A DNA stretch of 13,167 nucleotides from CAXSEF01 sp964236535. Its GTDB lineage: Bacteria > Pseudomonadota > Alphaproteobacteria > Acetobacterales > Acetobacteraceae. A program made the position numbers and the translations under genes. The first letter of the stretch is position 1. The number at the start of each line of letters is the position of its first letter. Of the stretch, positions 1 through 7,039 are shown piece by piece. The stretch lies in assembly GCA_964236535.1 (NCBI GenBank), contig CAXSEF010000090.1, positions 1-13,167 on the forward strand, given 5' to 3'. The notes under the pieces are model-generated. The model did not search any database. It had not been told where the DNA came from and was given only the letters and a program-made list of their open reading frames with translations.

Positions 1-1
1 G

Positions 2-940
2 GGAGGCGATATCCTGCTGGAATATGGACTCTGCGGATTGCTGTTTCTGTTCCCGCTGCGCCATGTCGCGCCGCGCAAGCTCGTGGGCGTCGGACTGACG
101 ATCTGGATCATCGGAGGCGTGTTCAGTCTCGCGAACTTCGAACATGCGAAAACGGTTATACAGGATGGCAGACAGCTCTCCACGGCGCTTCGGATCCAGG
201 AATCCGGACAGATCCTGACCAAGCAGCAGGAAGAGATACTTGATGCAGATGCAGAGCAGAAAAACAGAGCCCCGATCGATGTTGAGCAGAGTGTCAAGAA
301 AGGACGGCAAACCTACCTGGCAAGCCTACCTGTCAGGACGGCTGATTACCTCGAGTTTGATGCGAAATTGTTCACATCGGGCTTCTTCATTGAAATCGTG
401 GGAACGATGATCACGGGGATGGGCCTCTACAAGCTCGGCTTTCTGTCTGGCCGCCGATCGGCGCGAACGTATGTGATCACCGCGATTGCCGGCTATGCCG
501 TTTCAATACCGATCGTCCTTATCGGAATCTGGCACGCCAGCCGGCTCGGCTTCACGAACGCAGCCGTGGTGACCTGGATGTATCTGCCTTACGACATCGA
601 GACGGCGCCGGCTACGCTCGCCACCACTTCCGTCGTCCTGCTTCTGGTACAGAAGAATTGGTTTCGCCCCGTCCTGGATCGATTGGCCGCCGTCGGACGT
701 ACTGCGTTCAGCAACTACATCATGATCAGTCTCGTCTGCCAGTTCGTGTTTGCCTGGGGCCCGTGGAAGCTCTACGGGCGACTTGAATACTACCAGTATC
801 TCTACGCTGTGGCGGCGGTGTGGGCAGTCAGTCTGATCGTCAGCCCGCTCTGGCTGCGTGTCTTTGCCTTCGGGCCCCTGGAGTGGATGTGGCGCTCGCT
901 TACCTACTGGAAACGCCAGCCGTTCCGTTTGTCGGCATGA
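2..940 (+). CDS. DUF418 family membrane protein (5' end outside window)
   Basis: Integral inner-membrane protein of the DUF418 family; its biochemical role is not established. The frame is open from base 2, and the residues before the first possible start (TTG at 38) already resemble the family (GDILLEYGLCGLL), so the true start lies upstream of the window. Visible: a hydrophobic segment at the left edge, a Gln/Glu/Lys-rich soluble stretch (about 45-105 residues in), then at least five hydrophobic segments. The C-terminal DUF418 hallmark is clear: a GRTAFSNYI segment followed near the end by FGPLEWMWRSLTYWKRQP. The gene ends cleanly at TGA 938-940. The family assignment is firm; transport is often suggested for such proteins but nothing here shows it. 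Confidence 0.88.
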   Translation, partial: GGDILLEYGLCGLLFLFPLRHVAPRKLVGVGLTIWIIGGVFSLANFEHAKTVIQDGRQLSTALRIQESGQILTKQQEEILDADAEQKNRAPIDVEQSVKKGRQTYLASLPVRTADYLEFDAKLFTSGFFIEIVGTMITGMGLYKLGFLSGRRSARTYVITAIAGYAVSIPIVLIGIWHASRLGFTNAAVVTWMYLPYDIETAPATLATTSVVLLLVQKNWFRPVLDRLAAVGRTAFSNYIMISLVCQFVFAWGPWKLYGRLEYYQYLYAVAAVWAVSLIVSPLWLRVFAFGPLEWMWRSLTYWKRQPFRLSA

Positions 941-959
941 TCGGGTCACGTGTGTGGAC

Positions 960-981
960 GGCCCCCTGGTGCAAGGGGACC
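960..981 (+). terminator. weak terminator-like hairpin after the DUF418 gene
   Basis: CCCCT (963-967) pairs with AGGGG (974-978) around a six-base loop, and an outer GG/CC pair extends the stem across one mismatch. There is no T-run after it, so an intrinsic terminator is only a possibility. The rest of 941-1207 shows no convincing gene or promoter. Confidence 0.2.
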
Positions 982-1207
982 AACAAGGGATTCGGCGACA
1001 GGTGCGACTGCGGTCGCAGGCGCCGTGCCCAGTGACCGACGCCGCCGACATGCAGGACGCCGCCGCCAGGCCGTAGTCCGCCCCGCAAACCGTCCACGGA
1101 AGCGGGCAACCTCAAGGACACGATTTTAACCGCGTCTTCATCGCTCACGACCTACTCTGTCCGTCGTCCCGGCACGGGTTGGGCAAACCTGCACACTAGA
1201 GGGCTGC

Positions 1208-2806
1208 ATGGGGTCGCTCAGGCGAAATGGGTGCGCGCGCGATACGGCGCTGCAACGCTACAGCAACACCCTTGGTCAACTCGCGGAGCGCCGTGTGCTC
1301 GAGGCAGCCCTTACTGGCGCCCGGCGCGAGGCCGAGCGCGAGGCGTTTGAGGCTGTACGGGCCAAGCGCGAGATCGAGGCCGTCGCCGCCTCGCTGCGCC
1401 AGGAGATTGAGGTCCGCCTCGGCACCCAATCACGCCTCGCCTACCTCGCCAGCCACGACCCGCTGACTGCGCTGCCCAATCGCGTCCTGCTCGGCGAGCG
1501 GCTCCTGGCGGCGGCGTGGGCCGCGCGCGGCGGCGGCCACAGGCTGGCGCTGCACTACCTCGATTTGGACAACTTCAAAGACGTCAATGACAGTTTCGGC
1601 CACGCCGTGGGCGACGTGCTGCTCCTCCAGGTCGCCGAGCGTATTGCAGGCGAGCTGCGCGAAGGCGACACCGTGGCCCGCCTCGGCGGCGACGAGTTCG
1701 CCGTGCTGCAGGTTGCCACCCGCGACGCCAGCGACGCCCGCGCCCTGGCCGAGCGCATCATTGCCAGGATCGGCGAGCCGTTCCTCATCGAGGGCCGCCC
1801 GATTTTCGTGGGCGCCTCGTTCGGCGTCACCCTGTTCCCCGACGACATCGCGGACGCCGAGGGCGAGCCCCCCGACACCACCGCGCTGCACCGCAACGCC
1901 GACCTCGCGATGTACCAGGCCAAGGGGGAGGGCGGGAACCGCTGCCGCTTCTTCGACGACACGCTGAGCCGGCGCGCGCACCGCCGCGCCACGCTGGAGC
2001 ACGCGTTGCGCGAGCCGGCGCTGTTCGGTCAGCTCCAGGTGCTGTTTCAGCCGCAGGTCGACATGCGCACCGGCAACCCGACCGGCGTGGAGGCGCTGCT
2101 GCGCTGGAACCACCCGGCCTACGGTGCCGTGTCGCCGGAGGAGTTCATCCCGCTAGCCGAGTCCTCCGGCCTGATCTGCGGCATCGGCACCTGGGTGCTG
2201 CACGAAAGCTGCCGACAGGCGGCGGCGTGGCGCGGCAGCGGACTGGCGCCGTTCTCGGTTGCCGTTAACGTGTCCACCGCGCAGATCCGCGACGGCCGGC
2301 TGCAGCACGTGGTGGCCGACATCCTTGCCGAAACCGGGTTGCCCGCGGCCTGGCTCGATCTGGAGATCACCGAAAGCAGCATCATGCGCAACACTCACGC
2401 GGCCTCGGAAACCCTGGCCGACCTGCACCGCCAGGGCGTCTGCCTGTCGATCGACGACTTCGGCACGGGATACTCGTCGCTGAGCTACCTGCGCCGGCTG
2501 CCCGTGGACCGCATCAAGATCGACCGCAGCTTCGTGGCCGACGTCACCACCAGCGAGGACGCCGCCGTGCTCGCCGCCACCCTCGTGCGCCTCGCCCACA
2601 GCCTGCGCCTGGAGGTGGTGGCCGAGGGCGTGGAAACGCAGGCGCAGGCCGACTTCATCGCCGCCACCGGCTGCGACTACGCCCAGGGCTACTACTACAG
2701 CCACCCGCTCGGCGCAGGCGAGGTCGCAGAGTACTTGCACCGCGAGGCCCGGCCACTCGTTGTTGCGCCGCAGCAAGCCAGGCCCCTGCCGGAAGCCACG
2801 CCATGA
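1208..2806 (+). CDS. GGDEF-EAL cyclic-di-GMP turnover protein
   Basis: Bifunctional-type diguanylate cyclase/phosphodiesterase of 532 residues, cytoplasmic, with no membrane segment. Residues about 18-75 are Ala/Arg/Glu-rich and probably form a coiled-coil signalling linker; no PAS, GAF or other sensor domain precedes it. The GGDEF domain (about 80-245) has an intact GGDEF motif at 160-164 and an intact RxxD inhibitory-site motif (REGD, 151-154) at the expected five-residue spacing. The EAL domain (about 260-515) keeps E295-A-L-L-R, DDFGTGYSS from 416, IKIDRSF and EGVET at 473-477. All metal-binding and catalytic signatures I can check are present, so both activities are possible from sequence. 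The ATG at 1208 follows an AGAGGG stretch four bases upstream; the frame is open back to a TAA at 1127 without an obvious domain there. The stop overlaps the start of the HerA-like gene. Confidence 0.95.
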   Translation: MGSLRRNGCARDTALQRYSNTLGQLAERRVLEAALTGARREAEREAFEAVRAKREIEAVAASLRQEIEVRLGTQSRLAYLASHDPLTALPNRVLLGERLLAAAWAARGGGHRLALHYLDLDNFKDVNDSFGHAVGDVLLLQVAERIAGELREGDTVARLGGDEFAVLQVATRDASDARALAERIIARIGEPFLIEGRPIFVGASFGVTLFPDDIADAEGEPPDTTALHRNADLAMYQAKGEGGNRCRFFDDTLSRRAHRRATLEHALREPALFGQLQVLFQPQVDMRTGNPTGVEALLRWNHPAYGAVSPEEFIPLAESSGLICGIGTWVLHESCRQAAAWRGSGLAPFSVAVNVSTAQIRDGRLQHVVADILAETGLPAAWLDLEITESSIMRNTHAASETLADLHRQGVCLSIDDFGTGYSSLSYLRRLPVDRIKIDRSFVADVTTSEDAAVLAATLVRLAHSLRLEVVAEGVETQAQADFIAATGCDYAQGYYYSHPLGAGEVAEYLHREARPLVVAPQQARPLPEATP

Positions 2807-4692
2807 ACATGACGCTGTTCGCTCCGCCGGCGCACGCTCTGCCACCTGCGCCCGCTGGCGAGGCTCTCCGTCTGGCAGGCGACGCGCTGGAGACGATCGT
2901 CGCCCGCCCGCCCGCCCCGGTCCCGGCGTCCCTCCTGCCGTCGGTACCGCGCGAGCGGATGCGGGCGGGGCGGGTGGTCTCGACCTCCGGCAGCCACGTC
3001 ATCATCCTGCTTGCCCCGGACCCGCACACGCTGGCGATGGTGCAGATGGGCGGCCTGGTCAGCGCACGCACCCCGGATGCCACGGTGTATGGCCTGATCG
3101 AGGGCCTGAGCACGCCGATGCCGCTGCCCGGGGGCAAGGAGCAGGAGCTCAGGGTCGCCGAGATCAGCATCATCGGCGAGGTGCCCGACACCGCCTGCCC
3201 GCCGGTGTTCCGTCGTGGCGTATCCCGGCTGCCCACGCTCGACAGTACCGTGCATTTCGCCTGCAGCGAGGACACGCTGATCGTGTTCGACCTGCCCGAC
3301 CGCCAGTCGGTATGCATCGGAAGCATCCACCAGGACCCGGCAGTCCCGGCGCGGGTCAGCGTCGACGACCTGCTGTGCAAGCACTTCGCCATGCTCGGCA
3401 CGACCGGCACCGGCAAGTCCTGCGCGCTCACTCTGATGCTCAAGCGCATCCTGGAGCGCAGCCCCAACGGCCACATCCTGCTGCTCGACCCGCACGGCGA
3501 GTATGGCCAAGCGTTCGGCGCGCGCGCCGAGCACCTCAGCGCTGACAACTTCCGCCTTCCGCACTGGCTGTTCAGCTTCGACGAGCTGGTCGAGATCATG
3601 TTCGGCCATGCCAAAGGGACGATAGACGCCGAGATCATGTGCCTGCGCGAGCTGGTGCTGGCCGCGAGGCTCGCCCACGCCGGGCCCGGTGCCGACCGCG
3701 GCGTGATCACCGTCGATACCCCGGTCCCATACATGATGAGCGACGTCACACGCCTGCTCGACGTGGCGATCGGCAGCCTTGAAAACCGCAGCAGCATCCC
3801 GGCCTATCAGAAGATCCGCGCCAGGATTGCGGCCCTGCAGAACGACCGCCGCTACGCCCTGCTGTTCGACACCGGCGTCGTGGTCCGCGACACCCTGGCC
3901 GACCTGGTCGGCCGCATCTTCCGCATCCCCGCCAACGGGCGCCCACTCGCGGTTCTCGACCTCGCCAGCATCCCCTCGGAGGTGCTCAACGTCGTGGTCG
4001 CCGTGATCTGCCGCCTCGCCTTCGACTTCGCGGTCTGGGGCGGGCAGCGCGCGCCGCTGCTCCTGGTCTGCGAGGAAGCGCACCGCTACGCTCCCCAGGA
4101 CACCGCGCTGGGCTTCGAGCCGGCCAAGCGCGCGCTGGCCCGCATCGCCAAGGAAGGCCGCAAGTACGGCATCAGCCTCGGCGTCGTCAGCCAGCGTCCG
4201 TCCGAGCTGGACGCCACCATCCTGTCGCAATGCAACACCGTGTTCGCGTTCCGCATGTCCAACGAGCGCGACCAGGAGATCATCCAGGCCTCGCTGTCCG
4301 AAGCCTCGTCGGCAATGTTCTCCGCCCTGCCGTTCCTGGGCAACGGCGAGGCGATCGCCATCGGCGAGGGTGTCCCCGTGCCGATGCGCCTGCGCTTCGA
4401 CACGCTGCCCGACGACGAACGCCCGCGCAGCACGTCGGCTTCCTTCTCCGGGCGCTGGATTGTCGAGGAGGGCGGCAATGAAATCCGGCTCGACCGCTTC
4501 GTCCATGCCCTACGCGATCGCAAGATGCCGGCTGTATCGGCTTCGGCTGGTAATCCGGTGGTGTTCGATCAAAAGCCGGAGCCGAGGCAGTTTCAAGCGC
4601 CGTTGCCGCAAATCGGGCGGGAACGGAACCAGCAGTATGGTCAACGCGATCAGGATCGGGAGCGAACCCGGGATCATGGCCTGGAGCGCTGA
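2803..4692 (+). CDS. HerA-like (DUF87) ATPase / DNA translocase
   Basis: P-loop ATPase of the HerA/FtsK superfamily, 629 residues; relatives form hexamers that pump double-stranded DNA, usually with a nuclease or other effector. Residues about 48-190 fit the N-terminal beta-barrel (HAS-barrel) region. Walker A is GTTGTGKS at 199-206, followed by a LLLDPHGEY strand typical of HerA. Walker B is LLLVCEEAH at 419-427, with the double Glu common in HerA. SQRPSELD (R465 as a candidate sensor/arginine residue) and the late GEAIAIGEGVPVPMRLRF block follow. The ATG lies in an ATGA overlap with the GGDEF-EAL stop, so translation is probably coupled. No NurA-type nuclease gene follows; the next DNA is IS66 debris and an assembly gap. 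From about residue 578 the tail becomes Gln/Arg-rich, with lower-GC codons, and may not be native. Confidence 0.9.
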   Translation: MNMTLFAPPAHALPPAPAGEALRLAGDALETIVARPPAPVPASLLPSVPRERMRAGRVVSTSGSHVIILLAPDPHTLAMVQMGGLVSARTPDATVYGLIEGLSTPMPLPGGKEQELRVAEISIIGEVPDTACPPVFRRGVSRLPTLDSTVHFACSEDTLIVFDLPDRQSVCIGSIHQDPAVPARVSVDDLLCKHFAMLGTTGTGKSCALTLMLKRILERSPNGHILLLDPHGEYGQAFGARAEHLSADNFRLPHWLFSFDELVEIMFGHAKGTIDAEIMCLRELVLAARLAHAGPGADRGVITVDTPVPYMMSDVTRLLDVAIGSLENRSSIPAYQKIRARIAALQNDRRYALLFDTGVVVRDTLADLVGRIFRIPANGRPLAVLDLASIPSEVLNVVVAVICRLAFDFAVWGGQRAPLLLVCEEAHRYAPQDTALGFEPAKRALARIAKEGRKYGISLGVVSQRPSELDATILSQCNTVFAFRMSNERDQEIIQASLSEASSAMFSALPFLGNGEAIAIGEGVPVPMRLRFDTLPDDERPRSTSASFSGRWIVEEGGNEIRLDRFVHALRDRKMPAVSASAGNPVVFDQKPEPRQFQAPLPQIGRERNQQYGQRDQDRERTRDHGLER

Positions 4693-4764
4693 GGCGTTGC
4701 GGGTCGCGACCGTCAGCGGCGCCTTTGCCATTAACGCTTCGAATGCCACGGCTCCCCCGGGAGA

Positions 4765-5552
4765 AAGTGATGTCGGGTTCCACGGCAGCAGCGCGCCCAA
4801 TCTCCTGTTCGGCTGCCCTTCGCCCCTGCGTGTAAGCACGTCCTGCAGCCAGGTGAACGGCTCGACGCCNNNNNNNNNNNNNNNNNNNNNNNNNNNNNNN
4901 NNNNNNNNNNNNNNNNNNNNNNNNNNNNNNNNNNNNNNNNNNNNNNNNNNNNNNNNNNNNNNNNNNNNNCGCCTCGGCCAGCCTGCTGCGACCCGGCAGC
5001 CGGGTCAGCTGCAGCTCCAGCCAGAGCTGCATCGCCTCGACCAGCGGCCGGCTGTGCCTCGGCACGCACCCGCTGCCGGTGCTCCGGCGGCTGACCACGG
5101 ACGGTGCCCTCGATCCGGCAAAGCGCGGCGATGCGCCCCAGCGCCTCGGTGGCAACGGGAGAACCCGCTTCGTGCAGCTCGTAGAAGCGACGACGGGCAA
5201 GGCCCAGCAGGCGGCCAGCACGATGCGGCCATCTACGGTCAGCGCCCTGAAGCCTGCGTAGCCGTCCACCTGCAACATTCTGCTGAAGCTTGCCAAGCGG
5301 GCGGCCGGGCGGCAGCCCTTGCGATCAGGCTCGTAGTGGAACACCACCGCCGGCGACGAAGTGCCGCCACAGGAGCGATCGTCACGCGTGTAGGCTCACA
5401 ATCGCCCGGTTCTGGTGCGGCCGCGGCCAGGGTCGAGCACCGGCAGCGGCGTGTCATCGGCGAATGCGACTGCCGATCCCGTCCGCCATGTCGCGCACCC
5501 ACGGGTGCAGCAGAGCCGTGTCTGTGGGCAGGGTGTCGAGCGCGATCCGCAT
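4765..5552 (-). pseudogene. tnpC: IS66 TnpC transposase, broken
   Basis: Pieces of the DDE transposase in order on the minus strand. The N-terminus is MRIALDTLPTDTALLH from 5552. It then jumps directly to the catalytic-domain start ADDTPLPVLDPGRGR (about 5455), so the zinc-finger and central part (well over 200 residues in intact family members) are deleted. A TGA replaces the expected Trp in GRL-W-AYTRDD (near 5397). VVFHYEPDRKG and LQVDGYAGF follow (5350-5265), and after CWA a one-base loss shifts frame. YELHEAGSPVATEALGRI is read in the shifted frame until an extra base restores PLVEAMQLWLELQL (about 5045). After the N gap, VEPFTWLQDVLT and the family's C-terminal LLPWN (4777-4791) appear. 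Confidence 0.8.
4870..4969. other. assembly gap (100 N)
   Basis: Exactly 100 Ns, the usual placeholder for a gap of unknown size. It falls inside the TnpC transposase. The flanking TnpC residues (SRLAEA on one side, VEPFTWL on the other) are normally separated by about 60-70 residues, so the real gap is probably nearer 200 bases if the transposase is collinear there. Confidence 0.95.
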
Positions 5553-5600
5553 CGGTAGACGACGGCGGACCGGAGGCGGGCCGTACACCCCGGACGGCCG

Positions 5601-5695
5601 TCAGCCGGCAATCATCAGCCGTTGCGTCGGCACTGGCGTGCGCAATTCAGTCCCTCAAGCAGCACCGGCAGCTGGGCCGGGCGAAACGCCCAGTC
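5601..5695 (-). pseudogene. tnpB: IS66 TnpB (OrfB) C-terminal remnant
   Basis: Read on the minus strand, DWAFRPAQLPVLLEGLN is the typical end of the IS66 accessory protein TnpB. One base is missing after the Asn codon (5643-5644, TG instead of TGG). With that base restored the frame continues RTPVPTQRLMIAG and stops at 5601-5603, as in family members. It is joined directly to the TnpA fragment upstream, so the TnpA C-terminus and the TnpB N-terminus have been lost in one deletion. Confidence 0.7.
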
Positions 5696-5706
5696 GGCAG
5701 CCCCGA

Positions 5707-5775
5707 GAGCAGCGCCTCGAGCACCACCTGCTGTTTCTCCGCAGCACTCCAGTTCCGCCGCACCGTCGCTGATAT
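5707..5775 (-). pseudogene. tnpA: IS66 TnpA (OrfA) N-terminal remnant
   Basis: The minus-strand residues VRRNWSAAEKQQVVLEAL match the start of the helix-turn-helix protein TnpA of IS66 elements, which usually begins with an RRxWSxEEK-type stretch. Only about 23 residues remain before the sequence passes into TnpB. No start codon in good context remains; the natural start would be near 5780. Confidence 0.65.
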
Positions 5776-5796
5776 GGAATAACTATTTGCCGCTGA

Positions 5797-6362
5797 ACGC
5801 TTCCCTGCCGAGCTGGCTGGGGGACCTGGGCCCTGGGCTTCGGCCGGAACCGGCCGCTTTCTGTCGCTTTGCATGAGGTCGCGACAGGTTTGTGGACCAG
5901 TCGTGGAAGCGGTCAACTTGGTTGCTGGTCCTGTCTCTGCTGCAGACGGACGGCTAAGTTGGGCTTGAGGCCTTTAGGAGGGCGTGTACCGGCCCTGGTT
6001 GATGAGACCCTATGAAGGGGCCTATGCGGCGAGTGCTGCCGGTGAAGGCAGGGCTCGTCGGGTGGCGGCTGGTGTCTGGTCTCCGAGCCGCTGGATGAGC
6101 CAGGTTGTGTTGCAGGTCTCGCGGAAGTTCGGCAGTGCCAGGCGCAGACGAACTGGCCTATCTTCTTGTCCTGGAGCAGGGCGACCGGGCCGAGCCTGAA
6201 GTCGACCAGTCGATCTCCTGGATTAGGGTGATCGCGGTACGGCACATCTCGGTCGAAATCGTCGAGAAGACTGACACTCATATCGTCGAGCGGATTGGGG
6301 GAAGCGAGGCGCGGGCGGAGCGGGGCTATCGTACAGGCATGGACGCCCAGCGTGCGGCGGAC
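5797..6362. other. no assignable gene; decayed accessory DNA
   Basis: Both strands were read. Open frames exist (for example minus-strand 5913-6281, which begins MSVSLLDDFDRDVPYRDH), but I recognise no family, start sites are poor, and codon use does not favour one strand. The stretch lies between the IS66 remnant and the relaxase remnant and is best described as unassigned mobile-element sequence. Confidence 0.5.
5894..5931. repeat. 7-bp inverted repeat
   Basis: GGACCAG (5894-5900) and its exact complement CTGGTCC (5925-5931) are separated by 24 bases. No T-run follows and no gene ends nearby. It could be an insertion-sequence end, an operator or chance. Confidence 0.3.
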
Positions 6363-6731
6363 GCGACCGGCATCCCGCGCCTGTCCGCCGCGCCGGAAGC
6401 GGCGATCGGCGTCGTGGCCGCGGCATCGACGAGGAGGCGCGGGCCGAGGCCTGGCGGGCCGTACAGACGGACGAGCGTGTCGCTGGCGAACTGCGGGCCT
6501 TCGGTGTTGCTGTCGAGCAGCGGTTCGGGAAGGAGGGCGTGCGCGCTATACTGCGGGCCGGAGGGACGGCCAGGCGCTGTCACGGCAGCGTCGGTCGCAC
6601 GTGAACAACGGCCAGAGCTCGATCGGGTGGCCGAATTGAACGTCGCCTGGAAAGGAGGCGAGCGGGCGAGCGTAGTGACTGCTCAGCGCGAGACAGAGCG
6701 CCAGGAGCAGCGACGTGGAATGCGGACTTGA
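6363..6731 (+). pseudogene. traA: Ti-type TraA relaxase C-terminal remnant, frameshifted
   Basis: The C-terminus of a conjugative relaxase of the TraA (Ti/rhizobial plasmid) type, which nicks the origin of transfer and unwinds DNA. The match runs through two frames. GIDEEARAEAWRAVQ, then ELRAFGVAVEQRFG and KEGVRAILRAGG are read from 6422. The sequence then moves by one extra G in the run at 6560-6565 into GRPGAVTAASVAREQRPELD, RVAEL and a terminal RQEQRRGMRT ending at TGA 6729-6731. A further shift at about 6415-6421 joins a weaker upstream stretch (ATGIPRLSAAPEAAIGVV). The nickase and helicase domains are absent. It is what is left of a plasmid or integrated conjugative element. Identification is by motif memory. 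Confidence 0.65.
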
Positions 6732-7039
6732 TCTGGTCGAGTTAGTTAGCTTCCTAATGTCACCGCGGAGGCTGATGCGTGTGTCGCCGGCATGGCACGA
6801 GACCCGGACAAGCTCGCGTTGGCGGTCGCCAGGCTCGGGTGACAAAGTACGGGGAGAGTTGATTGACGCTTGCGATCACCACGTTCTCGGCGACTTCTTT
6901 GTGTGCGCTTAGAAGCGTTATCTCCGATAGGACTGCAGAATCCTCCCCGGGATACAAGTTAACTCATCCTAGACTTCAAGCTTGTTCCCCAATCAAGCCC
7001 TAGTCGACAAGGGTCGTTCCGAAGGAAAGCGCAACTGGG
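6732..7039. other. no intact gene between relaxase remnant and membrane protein
   Basis: GC falls through this stretch. One short plus-strand frame at 6759-6842 reads VTAEADACVAGMARDPDKLA and ends LAVARLG-stop, which looks like coding residue of a conjugation protein but is too short to assign. Nothing else is supported apart from the probable ribosome site AAGGAA at 7022-7027. Confidence 0.4.

Larger units (their letters stand above)
4713..5796 (-). mobile_element. IS66-family element, internally deleted and decayed
   Basis: Remnants of all three IS66 genes (tnpA, tnpB, tnpC) are found in the right order on the minus strand, but squeezed into about 1.1 kb including the gap, against roughly 2.5 kb for a complete element. 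Candidate ends: TCAGCGGC at 4713-4720 and its reverse complement at 5789-5796 lie just outside the tnpC and tnpA remnants and could be the tips of the terminal inverted repeats. These boundaries are tentative. Every gene is broken by deletions, frameshifts or nonsense codons, so the copy cannot move by itself. One end lies about 20 bases past the stop of the HerA-like gene. Confidence 0.75.

Noticed and set aside
503..1051. 182-codon minus-strand frame opposite the DUF418 gene
   Set aside because: Shadow of a well-supported membrane protein gene; no family and no ribosome site.
2695..4506. 603-codon open frame on the minus strand opposite the HerA-like gene
   Set aside because: It is antisense to a gene with clear Walker motifs, its composition is Arg/Ala/Gly/Asp-biased as expected for the complement of high-GC codons, and it matches no family.
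4510..4839. Minus-strand frame with a hydrophobic stretch (ILIALTILLVPF)
   Set aside because: Its first part is the end of IS66 TnpC and the rest is read-through past the natural end into the complement of the HerA-like tail.
4370..5782. 470-codon plus-strand frame spanning the N gap
   Set aside because: It is held open only by unknown bases and runs opposite IS66 genes that are recognisable on the minus strand.
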